A DNA stretch of 64,000 nt from Bacteroides sp. GTDB lineage: Bacteria; Bacteroidota; Bacteroidia; Bacteroidales; Muribaculaceae. The stretch spans positions 1-64,000 of the forward strand of contig JAAVDM010000026.1 in assembly GCA_014801815.1 (NCBI GenBank), given 5' to 3'. The position numbers and the translations under genes were made by a program. The notes beneath the pieces were generated by a model. That model searched no databases. It had not been told where the DNA came from and saw only the letters and a program-made list of their open reading frames with translations. Shown in pieces: positions 23,960 to 32,383 of the stretch. Each line of letters begins with the position of its first letter. The first letter of the stretch is position 1.

Positions 23960-25989
23960 AATTTAACCATGTTTATGGTACCGGCTGAAACACCCTCTGA
24001 CAGGTCAATGGTGATACGGTATGTCTCACCGGTCTCAAGTGTCACACCGTCTGCAAGGTTGAAATTGCCGTCACCTTTAATGAAGTCGGAAGCCGTACCT
24101 ATGAGCTTCAGTGCGCTGTCACCCGAGAATTCACCTCCCCAACCGTTCTGGTGGAAGAACTTGAAGTCAAGATAGTCAACACGGAATCTGTCACCTACAA
24201 GCGAACCGTTCTCAGGGCCTGCCACACCGGTAAACTGATAGATTTTCGGTGCTATCTCAGCCAGACAGTAAGCCTGTCCCGGGTTCCAGCCCGGCTGATT
24301 GTTGAGTGAAGGCGAACCGATACCCCAGCCTAATACCCAGATTGCTCCGTTGCCGTCAGCATCAAGTGTCATATCGTTGCCGTCAGCATCAACACGCTTG
24401 GCACTCAATGTCTTTGAATTACGGTTGAGAGTAAATTTATAGTTACCCGATACCGGACTAAATGTCAGCATGTTCTTATTTTCGTCATAGCTGAAATAGT
24501 CGGGATCTGACCAGAGTTCGCTGAGAGCTGCAAAACCGTCAAATTCTACTTTGGCACCCTGATTGATTTCAACAGTAGCTTCGTATGAGGCATTGTCGGA
24601 AGTCCACATTCTGATACCGTTGACCCAGATGGGTTTTTCCTCGAATTGCTGCTGACCTTTGTAATCTACCGAGAGAATAGCATCATTGATACCACCCTGC
24701 AGGTCGATAGTGAATACATATATACCGCCCTCTTCGAGCTGCTTGCCGTCGGCAAGGAAGAGGTTACCGTTGTCGTGACCGTTAGTCTCCGTATTTCCTA
24801 CGAGTACGATGTCACTTGTCGATACGAGAGTCGAAGGCCCAAATTCGCCACCCCAGCCCATCTGATGGAAGAACTTGAAGTTTATGGCGTTAGTATCAAT
24901 GGTTTTGCCTCCTACGAAGGTAATCTGATATGTCTTTTCACCTACAGGAGCAAGACAGAGTGCGTTTTCAGTAGTCCAGCCTACTTTATTGGACGATACT
25001 GACGGGAAGCCGATATTGTCACCTATCGCCCATACTGCACCTGTACCGTCGGTCTGGGTAGTGGCGGGATCATTACCGCTCAGTTTATATACACGGAAAT
25101 ACTGGAATCCGGTATCAGCTATGATGCGGTAACGGCCCTGCTGTGCATTGAAGATAAGCGAACCGTCTTCATTCTGAATGAAGTAATCGGGGTCAATCCA
25201 CCAGTCGTCATAATTTGGGAAACCGGCCGGTGTGAGCAAATCACCTTTGGTAAGGTTCAGATCGATTTTAGAGTGAGTCTCGTCTATGGTTTCCAGACGG
25301 TCGCCGTTAATTGTCAGTACTACGAAAGGTGCGCCCTCGAAGGTAGCCGAATTGAATGAGATAGTATATTTACCTGCTGAGGAATTGGAAAAAGGTATAT
25401 AACCCTCGGCCCCTACCTTAATGGCACTGTTTTCGTATCCGAATATCAGTTCGTTACCGTTCTCACCATATTTAGGTGCTATAATTTTGCCTTTTACTTC
25501 CTGCGGGAAACGCTGTGTGCAGATGTAGAGGTTTTTCTCCGAACGGTCAAGAGTATATTCCGTACCGTCTTCTGCCCTCAGAGTGAGCGAGCGGTAATCG
25601 GGATGCGAGATAGGTACATTGAACTCTTCGATTTTCTTTGTGAAGTGAATGTTCTGTAAAGTCATGCGCAGAGTTGCCGTACCGTCGGGTATATTTGCAT
25701 AGTAAGGTACAAATATCTTGTCGGTGTAGTCGGCACCGTTCTCCTTGGTGCGTATTACTTTCTCACTTACCACTTCCTCCCCGAAGAAAAGTTCAACACG
25801 CAGTGTCGAGAGAGCTACATCGGGGTCACTTGCCTTTACAGTGAAGGGTATGCTGTCGCCGAAGAAAGCGCGGTCGAGAGTGGCATTTATATTCATCTCG
25901 GGGTCGCCTGCGAGGTAGTTATCATCGCTGCACGCAGTAAGAATAGCGGCCGATGCGAACGCGAGGGGTAATATTCTGTTGTATTTCAT
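23956..25989 (-). CDS. SusE-like surface glycan-binding lipoprotein with tandem modules
   Basis: A 677-aa lipoprotein (lipobox ILTAC with Cys20, then SDD). After N-terminal Ig-like domains (about 25-250) come two homologous modules, about 265-450 and 490-677. Each contains DPDYF…, a GAVWAIGDNIGFPS or GAIWVLGWGIGSPS strand pair and the motif FKFFHQ.GWGGEF (near residues 371 and 608), with conserved Trp/Phe residues suited to stacking on sugars. It corresponds in position to the SGBP of the beta-1,6-glucan PUL (DUF5121/5125-type). It probably captures polysaccharide at the cell surface and presents it to GH30 and SusCD. The internal duplication is visible in the sequence; binding specificity is inferred from synteny. 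Confidence 0.8.
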   Translation of the reverse strand: MKYNRILPLAFASAAILTACSDDNYLAGDPEMNINATLDRAFFGDSIPFTVKASDPDVALSTLRVELFFGEEVVSEKVIRTKENGADYTDKIFVPYYANIPDGTATLRMTLQNIHFTKKIEEFNVPISHPDYRSLTLRAEDGTEYTLDRSEKNLYICTQRFPQEVKGKIIAPKYGENGNELIFGYENSAIKVGAEGYIPFSNSSAGKYTISFNSATFEGAPFVVLTINGDRLETIDETHSKIDLNLTKGDLLTPAGFPNYDDWWIDPDYFIQNEDGSLIFNAQQGRYRIIADTGFQYFRVYKLSGNDPATTQTDGTGAVWAIGDNIGFPSVSSNKVGWTTENALCLAPVGEKTYQITFVGGKTIDTNAINFKFFHQMGWGGEFGPSTLVSTSDIVLVGNTETNGHDNGNLFLADGKQLEEGGIYVFTIDLQGGINDAILSVDYKGQQQFEEKPIWVNGIRMWTSDNASYEATVEINQGAKVEFDGFAALSELWSDPDYFSYDENKNMLTFSPVSGNYKFTLNRNSKTLSAKRVDADGNDMTLDADGNGAIWVLGWGIGSPSLNNQPGWNPGQAYCLAEIAPKIYQFTGVAGPENGSLVGDRFRVDYLDFKFFHQNGWGGEFSGDSALKLIGTASDFIKGDGNFNLADGVTLETGETYRITIDLSEGVSAGTINMVKL

Positions 25990-26031
25990 TTTTGTTTGTC
26001 GTTTAAGAGAGATTGACTGTCTGCCTCGGAA

Positions 26032-27534
26032 TTATTTCCATGTGTACGACACGGCACTGCGTGCCGGAACGGTGGTAGAGAAGTGATGGTTGCCGTCATC
26101 AAAGGTAATCGGCATTGACTCCTGTTGGCTATTGCTCAGTACTACGGCATACGAGCCGTCGGTATTTTTGAATGCCGTGTAGGTAAGTCCGTCGGCTGTA
26201 AAGCCTTTTGTGCCGATACGCACTGCATCAGGTTTGACCACACTTGACATATGGGCTATGATGTAATAATGCGAATTGCGTGTGAGTGTGGTATAGTCGT
26301 GGTTGATATCAACAGCTCCGTAGCATGTCTGACAACCTCCGGGACGGTTGGGACCTTTCTCATCGTCAAGCATCAGGTTCCACACTATCACACCCTTACA
26401 CCAGCGGTTTACCGTGCCGAGTGCTACCTGCTCCATATCGTCTATGAGGCGTTTGTCAAGGTTGCGGCCATCGTTCCATGTGCCGATAGATGTCTCTGTA
26501 AACACAAGGTCTTTACCCGGTGTGGCGTTATGTACCACTGTCAGCTCCTCTTTGTCGCCGCCGTAGTTGTGGTAAGCTGCGCCGTCAAGATGTTCGGCTG
26601 CTTCCGGATCTTCGTAGATATTGGAGGGATAACCTTTTTGGTCGGCCATATTATCGTAGTTATAATTATGGTCGAAAGCATAGATTTTCACATCCAGACC
26701 TGCATTTTTGAGAGCCGGCCCAAGTTCTTTCACAAACTCACGTTCCTCTTCCCAGCCCATGAAGCACGAAGCACTGTTGCCTCGGTTGAGGGGTTCGTTC
26801 TGAGGAGTTACCGAGTAGATCGGAATACCGGCTTCGTTGAAGGCTTTGACCCACTTCACGAAATACTGTGCGTAGTCTTTGTAATAATCCGGGTTAAGTT
26901 GTCCCGAAGTCCATGAGTTATAGGGCTGACGATCCTGTAGATTGTTGACTTTCATCCAGCGGGGCGGTGTCCAGGGTGTTCCCATAATCTTCAGATTAGG
27001 ATTTACAGCCAGTATCTCTTTCAGAATCGGAATTACATAATTTGTTTCTTCCGAAGTCAGAGCGAAATTCTCTATACCGGGAGTATCACAGCATGTATAT
27101 TCGCTCAGCGAGAAGTCACTGCAGCCTATTGATACGCGCACATAGCTGAATCCGTAGCCGTCAGTAGGGGAGAATGTCTCTTTTATGAAGGCTTGGCGGT
27201 CTTCGGGTTTCATGCGCATAAGGTTATAGCATGTCGAGCCGGTAACAGCCACACCGAATCCGTCCATTGTCTGGTATGTTTCCGAAGGAAGAAGGTAGAC
27301 GGTAGAGGGATTCATGTTCGACTTGGAACTGAAGTCAAGCCAACTCTCTTTCAAGTCCTGCGAACGTGATGAAGTCGTGGTTATGACTTTCACATCGCCT
27401 GTGGTGGCTGAGGGGGTATCGGGAGTGGTAGGTTTGCTATCGTTGGCCGGTGAAGGAGTATTCTGTCCGCAGGCGCATACTCCGAGTATTCCGACTGAGC
27501 ACACGCTGCCGAGTATATATTTCAGATTTTTCAT
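26032..27534 (-). CDS. GH30 (subfamily 3-like) endo-beta-1,6-glucanase lipoprotein
   Basis: A 500-aa lipoprotein (Cys22 in GVCACG, followed by a Pro/Thr/Ser-rich linker to about residue 55). The catalytic TIM barrel shows the GH30 motifs: DGFGVAVTGST, GTPWTPPRWMK, acid/base Glu247 in TPQNEPLN and nucleophile Glu347 in LVFTETSIG, followed by a C-terminal beta domain (about 430-500). Subfamily 3 enzymes cut beta-1,6-glucan such as pustulan or yeast cell-wall glucan. The neighbours SusC, SusD, SGBP and GH3 support this reading. Surface location follows from the lipoprotein signal. Glucosylceramidase-like GH30 members are the alternative, made less likely by context. Confidence 0.88.
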   Translation of the reverse strand: MKNLKYILGSVCSVGILGVCACGQNTPSPANDSKPTTPDTPSATTGDVKVITTTSSRSQDLKESWLDFSSKSNMNPSTVYLLPSETYQTMDGFGVAVTGSTCYNLMRMKPEDRQAFIKETFSPTDGYGFSYVRVSIGCSDFSLSEYTCCDTPGIENFALTSEETNYVIPILKEILAVNPNLKIMGTPWTPPRWMKVNNLQDRQPYNSWTSGQLNPDYYKDYAQYFVKWVKAFNEAGIPIYSVTPQNEPLNRGNSASCFMGWEEEREFVKELGPALKNAGLDVKIYAFDHNYNYDNMADQKGYPSNIYEDPEAAEHLDGAAYHNYGGDKEELTVVHNATPGKDLVFTETSIGTWNDGRNLDKRLIDDMEQVALGTVNRWCKGVIVWNLMLDDEKGPNRPGGCQTCYGAVDINHDYTTLTRNSHYYIIAHMSSVVKPDAVRIGTKGFTADGLTYTAFKNTDGSYAVVLSNSQQESMPITFDDGNHHFSTTVPARSAVSYTWK

Positions 27535-27571
27535 TGTTTGGTTCTGTCAGGTTGTCATTATGGTTATTATA

Positions 27572-29107
27572 TCAATAGCCTGGGTTCTGCACGATATTGT
27601 CGTTATTGTCTATCACACCCTGCGGAATCGGCATGAGATATGAGTTAGCCGTGAAAGGTGTTTTAAGTGCATGACGTCCCGGGTCTTTGGCATAGACGGC
27701 GTTCATGATTTTTTCCACCATGTCAAGACGGCAGAGGTCATACCAGCGCTGGCCCTCCATTGCGAGTTCCAGACGTCGCTCGTTGAGGTAGGCGTTAAAC
27801 AGATTCTCGTGTGATGACTTTTCAGAGCTGGTAAGAGGTTTCACACCGGCGCGGGCACGTACACGGTCTATGATTTCGGCGGCAGCCGCGAGGTTCTGGT
27901 TCTCACCCATCAGGTATGCCTCAGCTTTGAGAAGGAGTATATCTGCATAACGGAGTTTCCACAGCACACTGTATCCTGAGCGGCATTTATACATAAAAGC
28001 ATAGTTATCGGCGGGGTAGTAGTTGCTCCATGTGCATGAATACCAAACTATCGACTGTTCTTTACGCTGGGTATCACCGACAGCATCGTAGGCGGATACG
28101 AGATCACGTGAGGGAGTCACCCATTTAGCCCATGTGAAGGAGTTATCCCAGTCTTCGAGACAGCGTCCGAACATCCACGAAGCCCAGTTGCCTGAACCTA
28201 TAGCATAATGTCCCTCAAGGATTGACTCTACTGTGTTCTCGGCCAGCGGTGTTGCGGTGAAACCGTCTTTCACGGGACCGTCAACGGCAAAGAGTGTGGC
28301 GTAATCCGGTACTAAGGTGAAGCCTTCGGCCTCCAGCTGCTCGGCATACTGAATCACCTTGTTATAGTCACGGAGTGGTTTCTCGGCATATACTTTGGCC
28401 AGCAGGGCACGTGCCACGCTCTTTGAGAAACGGGTCTTGTCGCCGTTGTTGTCAGGAGCATACTTGACAGCTTCGAGAAGGTCAGCCTCTATCTGCTGAT
28501 AGGCTTCAAGCTCGGTATTCTGGCTGGGGAAGTAAGCCTGATACGACTCTTCGATATTGTCAGCGGTGATATTGCCGGCCGGTACGGTTATAATAGGAAT
28601 ATTACCCCACAGTCTTACCATGTCAAACCATATAAGGGCACGGAAAATCTGAGCCTGTGCGCGGTACTCTTCCACTTCTGCCTGTGTGAGAGAACCATCC
28701 TGCACCTTGTCGACATTGACTATAAATTTGGTGGCGTCGGCTGCGTCGGTCATGAAACGATCCCAGTCACGAGCAATCACTGAGTTGGAGCCTTCTATAG
28801 AGTTATCCTCGAAGGGTTGTACTTCGGCGCCTGTGGTGCCGGCGTAAGCATTGTCAGAATGGCTCTCGGCTATGAGCAGCATATCGAGATACCAGTGTTC
28901 CTGACGGTTGGTTATCTTGTCATACAGACGCTTCATGTAGCTTTCCACATCAGCACGGTTGAGGAATACAATTTCCTCCTGTTCCTCGGTTATACCTTCC
29001 GTTTTGTCGGAATAGGTGTCAAGCGGTGAATAATCAAGACCACAGGCTGTAGTCATCATGAGAGCCAGCGAAAATGCACCCCCAAGTATTATATTGTTAA
29101 GTTTCAT
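27572..29107 (-). CDS. susD: SusD-like surface glycan-binding lipoprotein
   Basis: A 511-aa lipoprotein (lipobox TTAC, Cys22, then GLDYSPLDTYSD) with RagB/SusD features: FLNRADVESYMKRLYDKITN early, AQIFRALIWFDMVRLWGNIP in the TPR part, LLKAEAYLMG and the C-terminal ERRLELAMEGQRWYDLCRL. It forms the lid over the SusC channel and delivers oligosaccharides. It lies 27 nt after susC and 37 nt before GH30 in one operon. Length and motifs are normal for the family. Confidence 0.95.
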   Translation of the reverse strand: MKLNNIILGGAFSLALMMTTACGLDYSPLDTYSDKTEGITEEQEEIVFLNRADVESYMKRLYDKITNRQEHWYLDMLLIAESHSDNAYAGTTGAEVQPFEDNSIEGSNSVIARDWDRFMTDAADATKFIVNVDKVQDGSLTQAEVEEYRAQAQIFRALIWFDMVRLWGNIPIITVPAGNITADNIEESYQAYFPSQNTELEAYQQIEADLLEAVKYAPDNNGDKTRFSKSVARALLAKVYAEKPLRDYNKVIQYAEQLEAEGFTLVPDYATLFAVDGPVKDGFTATPLAENTVESILEGHYAIGSGNWASWMFGRCLEDWDNSFTWAKWVTPSRDLVSAYDAVGDTQRKEQSIVWYSCTWSNYYPADNYAFMYKCRSGYSVLWKLRYADILLLKAEAYLMGENQNLAAAAEIIDRVRARAGVKPLTSSEKSSHENLFNAYLNERRLELAMEGQRWYDLCRLDMVEKIMNAVYAKDPGRHALKTPFTANSYLMPIPQGVIDNNDNIVQNPGY

Positions 29108-29134
29108 TGGTTCTGGTTTTTGTAACAGGTTAAA

Positions 29135-32110
29135 TTAAAATTCGACGTTTACTCCGAATACGTAGCTCTTACAATGAGGATATGTACCCCAGTCGATACC
29201 CTGAACGGCACCGCTGTTACCCCATTGGTTTACTTCGGGGTCCATACCGCTGTAGTGAGTGAAAGTCACAAGGTTGCTGGCAGTGAAATAAGGCTGTAGT
29301 TTGGCGATACCGAGTTTTCTCATCCAGCTTCCACGGAAATCATAGCTGAGTGATATGTCCTTGATGCGGATATATGAACCGTCCTCTACGAAGTAGGTTG
29401 AATTGTGCATTACGTAACCGGCTTTAGGTACATCGGTTATCTGACCGGGTATCTGCCAGCGACGCAGTACATTTGTGGTCTGGTTCTTACCGTCATACAT
29501 ACCTTCGGTTTCCATACGTGAGGCGTTATAGATGTCATTACCGTAGCTGCCCTGCAGGAAGATACTGAGTGAGAAACCTTTGTATGACAGTGTATTGGTC
29601 ATACCGAAAGTGAAGTCGGGGTTAGGATCACCGATATAGGTACGGTCGCTTGATGATATACGTCCGTCACCGTTGAGGTCGCGGTACATCAGTTCACCTG
29701 TCTCGGGGTCAACGCCGTCGCTGATGTAACCGTAGAATCCGCCGAGAGCGCGATCCGGTTCATTGCGTACCACAGGCTCGTTGACATAACCTGATGTTGT
29801 TGCGGTAGTGTATATCTTCTGGAGCTGAAGCTTATTGAGTTTATTGCGGTTGAAACTCATGTTGAGGTCGGTTGTCCATGAGAATACTCCTTGGAACTGA
29901 CGGCTTGAAATACCGAACTCGAAACCGGTATTGGTCATTTCGCCCTCGTTACGCTGGATAGAGCTGGCCGCTGCGGCTCCTGAAGGTAGAGATACCCACA
30001 TAAGCATGTCGGTGGTGCGTTTGTAATACCAGTCGGCACTCAGTGAGATACGGTTCTGAAGCACGGCGAAGTCAACACCGACGCCTGTCTGTGTGGTGGT
30101 TTCCCATGTGAGGTCGGTGGTACGCAGGTTTGCTTGTGAGATACCGGGAACAGCAGTGGCCTGACCATCCTTGAACCATTCCACACGGTCGATATTGTAG
30201 CGCTGCAGATAGGCATAATCACCAATACCGTCCTGATTACCTGTCTTGCCCCAGCCGGCGCGGAGTTTGAGGTCTGAAATCCAGTTGTGGTCAATGAGGA
30301 AATTTTCCTGACTCAGACGCCATGCTGCCGACACTGAGGGGAAGGCTTTCCAGCGGTGATCGGGGTGAAGTTTCGACGAACCGTCATAACGGAAGTTGAC
30401 GGTAGCGAGGTATTTGCTGGCGTAGTTGTAGCTTACACGGCCGAAGTAAGACATTATGCCCCACTGAGAACCGCCTGAACCTGTACCAGTCCAGCTGATT
30501 TTGTTGGCGGCGTTGAGTGTCTCGATACTGCCGTTGCGGTAATACTGACCTGATATCCAGCTGTTGCGGTAGTCAGAATCAGTCCATGAAGTACCGGCCA
30601 TCACTTCGATATTGTTGTCACCGAAGTTCTGATTCCAAGTCAGCACATTATCCCATGTGAGTACGGTGTTCTGGTTGCGGTTGTCCGAACCTTCACCGCC
30701 CTGCTCGCGTCCGCGTGTGGTGAGATGCGGATCAAGGAATGTGGTGTTGAGAGCATTACGGCGGTCAAGAGTGAACTTGGAGTCGAAGTTCAGCACAGGC
30801 AGTATCTTGAACAGAAGTTCGCCTGATGCTATGATACGGTTCTCACGGTTGCGGTTGCTCTGCTCGCGGGCCTCGTTCTCAAGAGGGTGCTGGAGATTAA
30901 GACCGTAGAAGTTGTTATAGTATTCTGTCGGGTCCTCGGGATTCCAGATAGGTGCGTAAGTAGGAGTATTTACTACTGCAAGTACTACGCCGCCTCGGTT
31001 TGAACCTGTACCCATTGCTCCACCGCCGTTCGACGAATAGTCGGAGTACATGATGTTGGTCTTTGCTGTAAGCCATTTGCGAATCTCACCTTCCACATTG
31101 GCTCGGAAGCTGTAACGACGGAAGAAGGAGCTTTTGAGAATACCGCGATCCTGTGCGTAAGTGGCAGACAGGTAATATTTTATTTTCTCTGCTGACTGAG
31201 AAATGGCTACCTGATAAGTCTGAGTATTACCGGTGCGATAGGTAGCGTCAAACCAGTCTGTTTCATCTTTAAGACCTTCGGGAAGGTTAAGTATACCTAT
31301 TTCGTCCTGCAGAGCTTTGTACTGTTCGTAGTTGAGCACATCGAGTTTCTTGGCCACATTGGTGAAACCGGCCTGTATATTGAGCGATACTTTTGCATTC
31401 TCACTTTTGCCGTTCTTGGTAGTTATAAGTACTACACCGTTAGCACCGCGTGAACCGTAGATAGCAGCCGATGATGCATCCTTCAGAATCTGCATGTTTT
31501 CTATATCTGTCGGAGCAAGGAAGCTGATATTATCTACGGGTACACCGTCCACTACATACAGAGGTTCGTTAGAACCGTTGAAAGATGTTGTACCGCGTAC
31601 ACGTACTGTCATTGTACCGCCGGGAGCACCTGTAGGCGATTGTACGGCTACACCGGGAGCCTTACCCTGGATAGCCTGCGCAGCCGATATAATGGGACGG
31701 TTGGCAAGGTCTTCTTCACCTACGGTCGAGACTGCTGTAGTGAGGTCTTTGCGTTTTACCTGACCGTAACCGATTACCACTACTTCATCAAGAGAGCGGT
31801 TCTCTTCGTCAAGTACGATTTTCATATCTGTGGCGGCCTTTACCTCTTTGGGAGTATAGCCCAAGTACTGTATCTGAAGAATCGAGCCTGCCTTGCATTT
31901 AAGTGTGAAGCGTCCGTCAATGTCGGTGGCGGTGCCTGTTGATGTTCCTTTTACCTTTACGGTTGCTCCGATGAGCGGTTCGTCAGATTGTTCGACCACT
32001 TGGCCGGAGGCAGTGATGTCCTGTGCGTAGGCTTGGGTGATACCTGCCATCAGGAACATCATCAGTACCGTCAGAAACGGAAAATGCCTTTTGAAGTTGA
32101 ATTTTTTCAT
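29135..32110 (-). CDS. susC: SusC-like TonB-dependent outer-membrane glycan transporter
   Basis: A 991-aa protein. Signal peptide (FPFLTVLMMFLMAGITQAYA), then a CarboxypepD-regulatory-like domain (about 30-110: GQVVEQSDEPLIGATVKVKG), a TonB-box region (LDEVVVIGYGQVKRKDLTTA), plug domain (about 120-230: KDASSAAIYGSRGANGVVL) and a 22-strand beta barrel to the C-terminal phenylalanine (YVFGVNVEF). It imports oligosaccharides released at the surface together with SusD. It is the first gene of the PUL operon. A -7 promoter box and a hairpin lie about 75-110 nt upstream. The absence of a long N-terminal extension argues against anti-sigma control, in keeping with the SusR-like regulator next to it. 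Confidence 0.95.
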   Translation of the reverse strand: MKKFNFKRHFPFLTVLMMFLMAGITQAYAQDITASGQVVEQSDEPLIGATVKVKGTSTGTATDIDGRFTLKCKAGSILQIQYLGYTPKEVKAATDMKIVLDEENRSLDEVVVIGYGQVKRKDLTTAVSTVGEEDLANRPIISAAQAIQGKAPGVAVQSPTGAPGGTMTVRVRGTTSFNGSNEPLYVVDGVPVDNISFLAPTDIENMQILKDASSAAIYGSRGANGVVLITTKNGKSENAKVSLNIQAGFTNVAKKLDVLNYEQYKALQDEIGILNLPEGLKDETDWFDATYRTGNTQTYQVAISQSAEKIKYYLSATYAQDRGILKSSFFRRYSFRANVEGEIRKWLTAKTNIMYSDYSSNGGGAMGTGSNRGGVVLAVVNTPTYAPIWNPEDPTEYYNNFYGLNLQHPLENEAREQSNRNRENRIIASGELLFKILPVLNFDSKFTLDRRNALNTTFLDPHLTTRGREQGGEGSDNRNQNTVLTWDNVLTWNQNFGDNNIEVMAGTSWTDSDYRNSWISGQYYRNGSIETLNAANKISWTGTGSGGSQWGIMSYFGRVSYNYASKYLATVNFRYDGSSKLHPDHRWKAFPSVSAAWRLSQENFLIDHNWISDLKLRAGWGKTGNQDGIGDYAYLQRYNIDRVEWFKDGQATAVPGISQANLRTTDLTWETTTQTGVGVDFAVLQNRISLSADWYYKRTTDMLMWVSLPSGAAAASSIQRNEGEMTNTGFEFGISSRQFQGVFSWTTDLNMSFNRNKLNKLQLQKIYTTATTSGYVNEPVVRNEPDRALGGFYGYISDGVDPETGELMYRDLNGDGRISSSDRTYIGDPNPDFTFGMTNTLSYKGFSLSIFLQGSYGNDIYNASRMETEGMYDGKNQTTNVLRRWQIPGQITDVPKAGYVMHNSTYFVEDGSYIRIKDISLSYDFRGSWMRKLGIAKLQPYFTASNLVTFTHYSGMDPEVNQWGNSGAVQGIDWGTYPHCKSYVFGVNVEF

Positions 32111-32185
32111 GTAGGGTGTCAGTTAGTATTATTGAGTTTTCTTTTAAGGGTAATCATGTTCTGCAGTCCATAAGATACTGAAGAA

Positions 32186-32222
32186 GCGGCGTACGCTTCG
32201 GGAAGCGCACGCCGCAAAATTA
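32186..32222 (-). promoter_or_regulatory. PUL promoter -7 box with a hairpin at the predicted mRNA 5' end
   Basis: On the minus strand TAATTTTG (32215-32222) matches TAnnTTTG. Immediately downstream is a 13-bp GC-rich stem (32186-32198 with 32203-32215, loop of 4). Transcription from this box would start inside or at the edge of the hairpin, giving a susC leader of about 95-100 nt with a structured 5' end. No TTTG lies at the standard -33 distance, which fits activator dependence. The hairpin could instead terminate the upstream regulator gene. Confidence 0.45.
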
Positions 32223-32383
32223 GATACTCTATTTATTGTATAAAATAGGCGGTAGACCTACAAGTAAGAAAACAGTAAGCCAAGTAAATTTTTAGATTCT
32301 TGTTATCAGCTATTTATATTGTTGTCGCTATACTAAAAAGTAAGGTTGTCGGGGTCTTGTAACATGACCCGGAGGGGTGTTTT

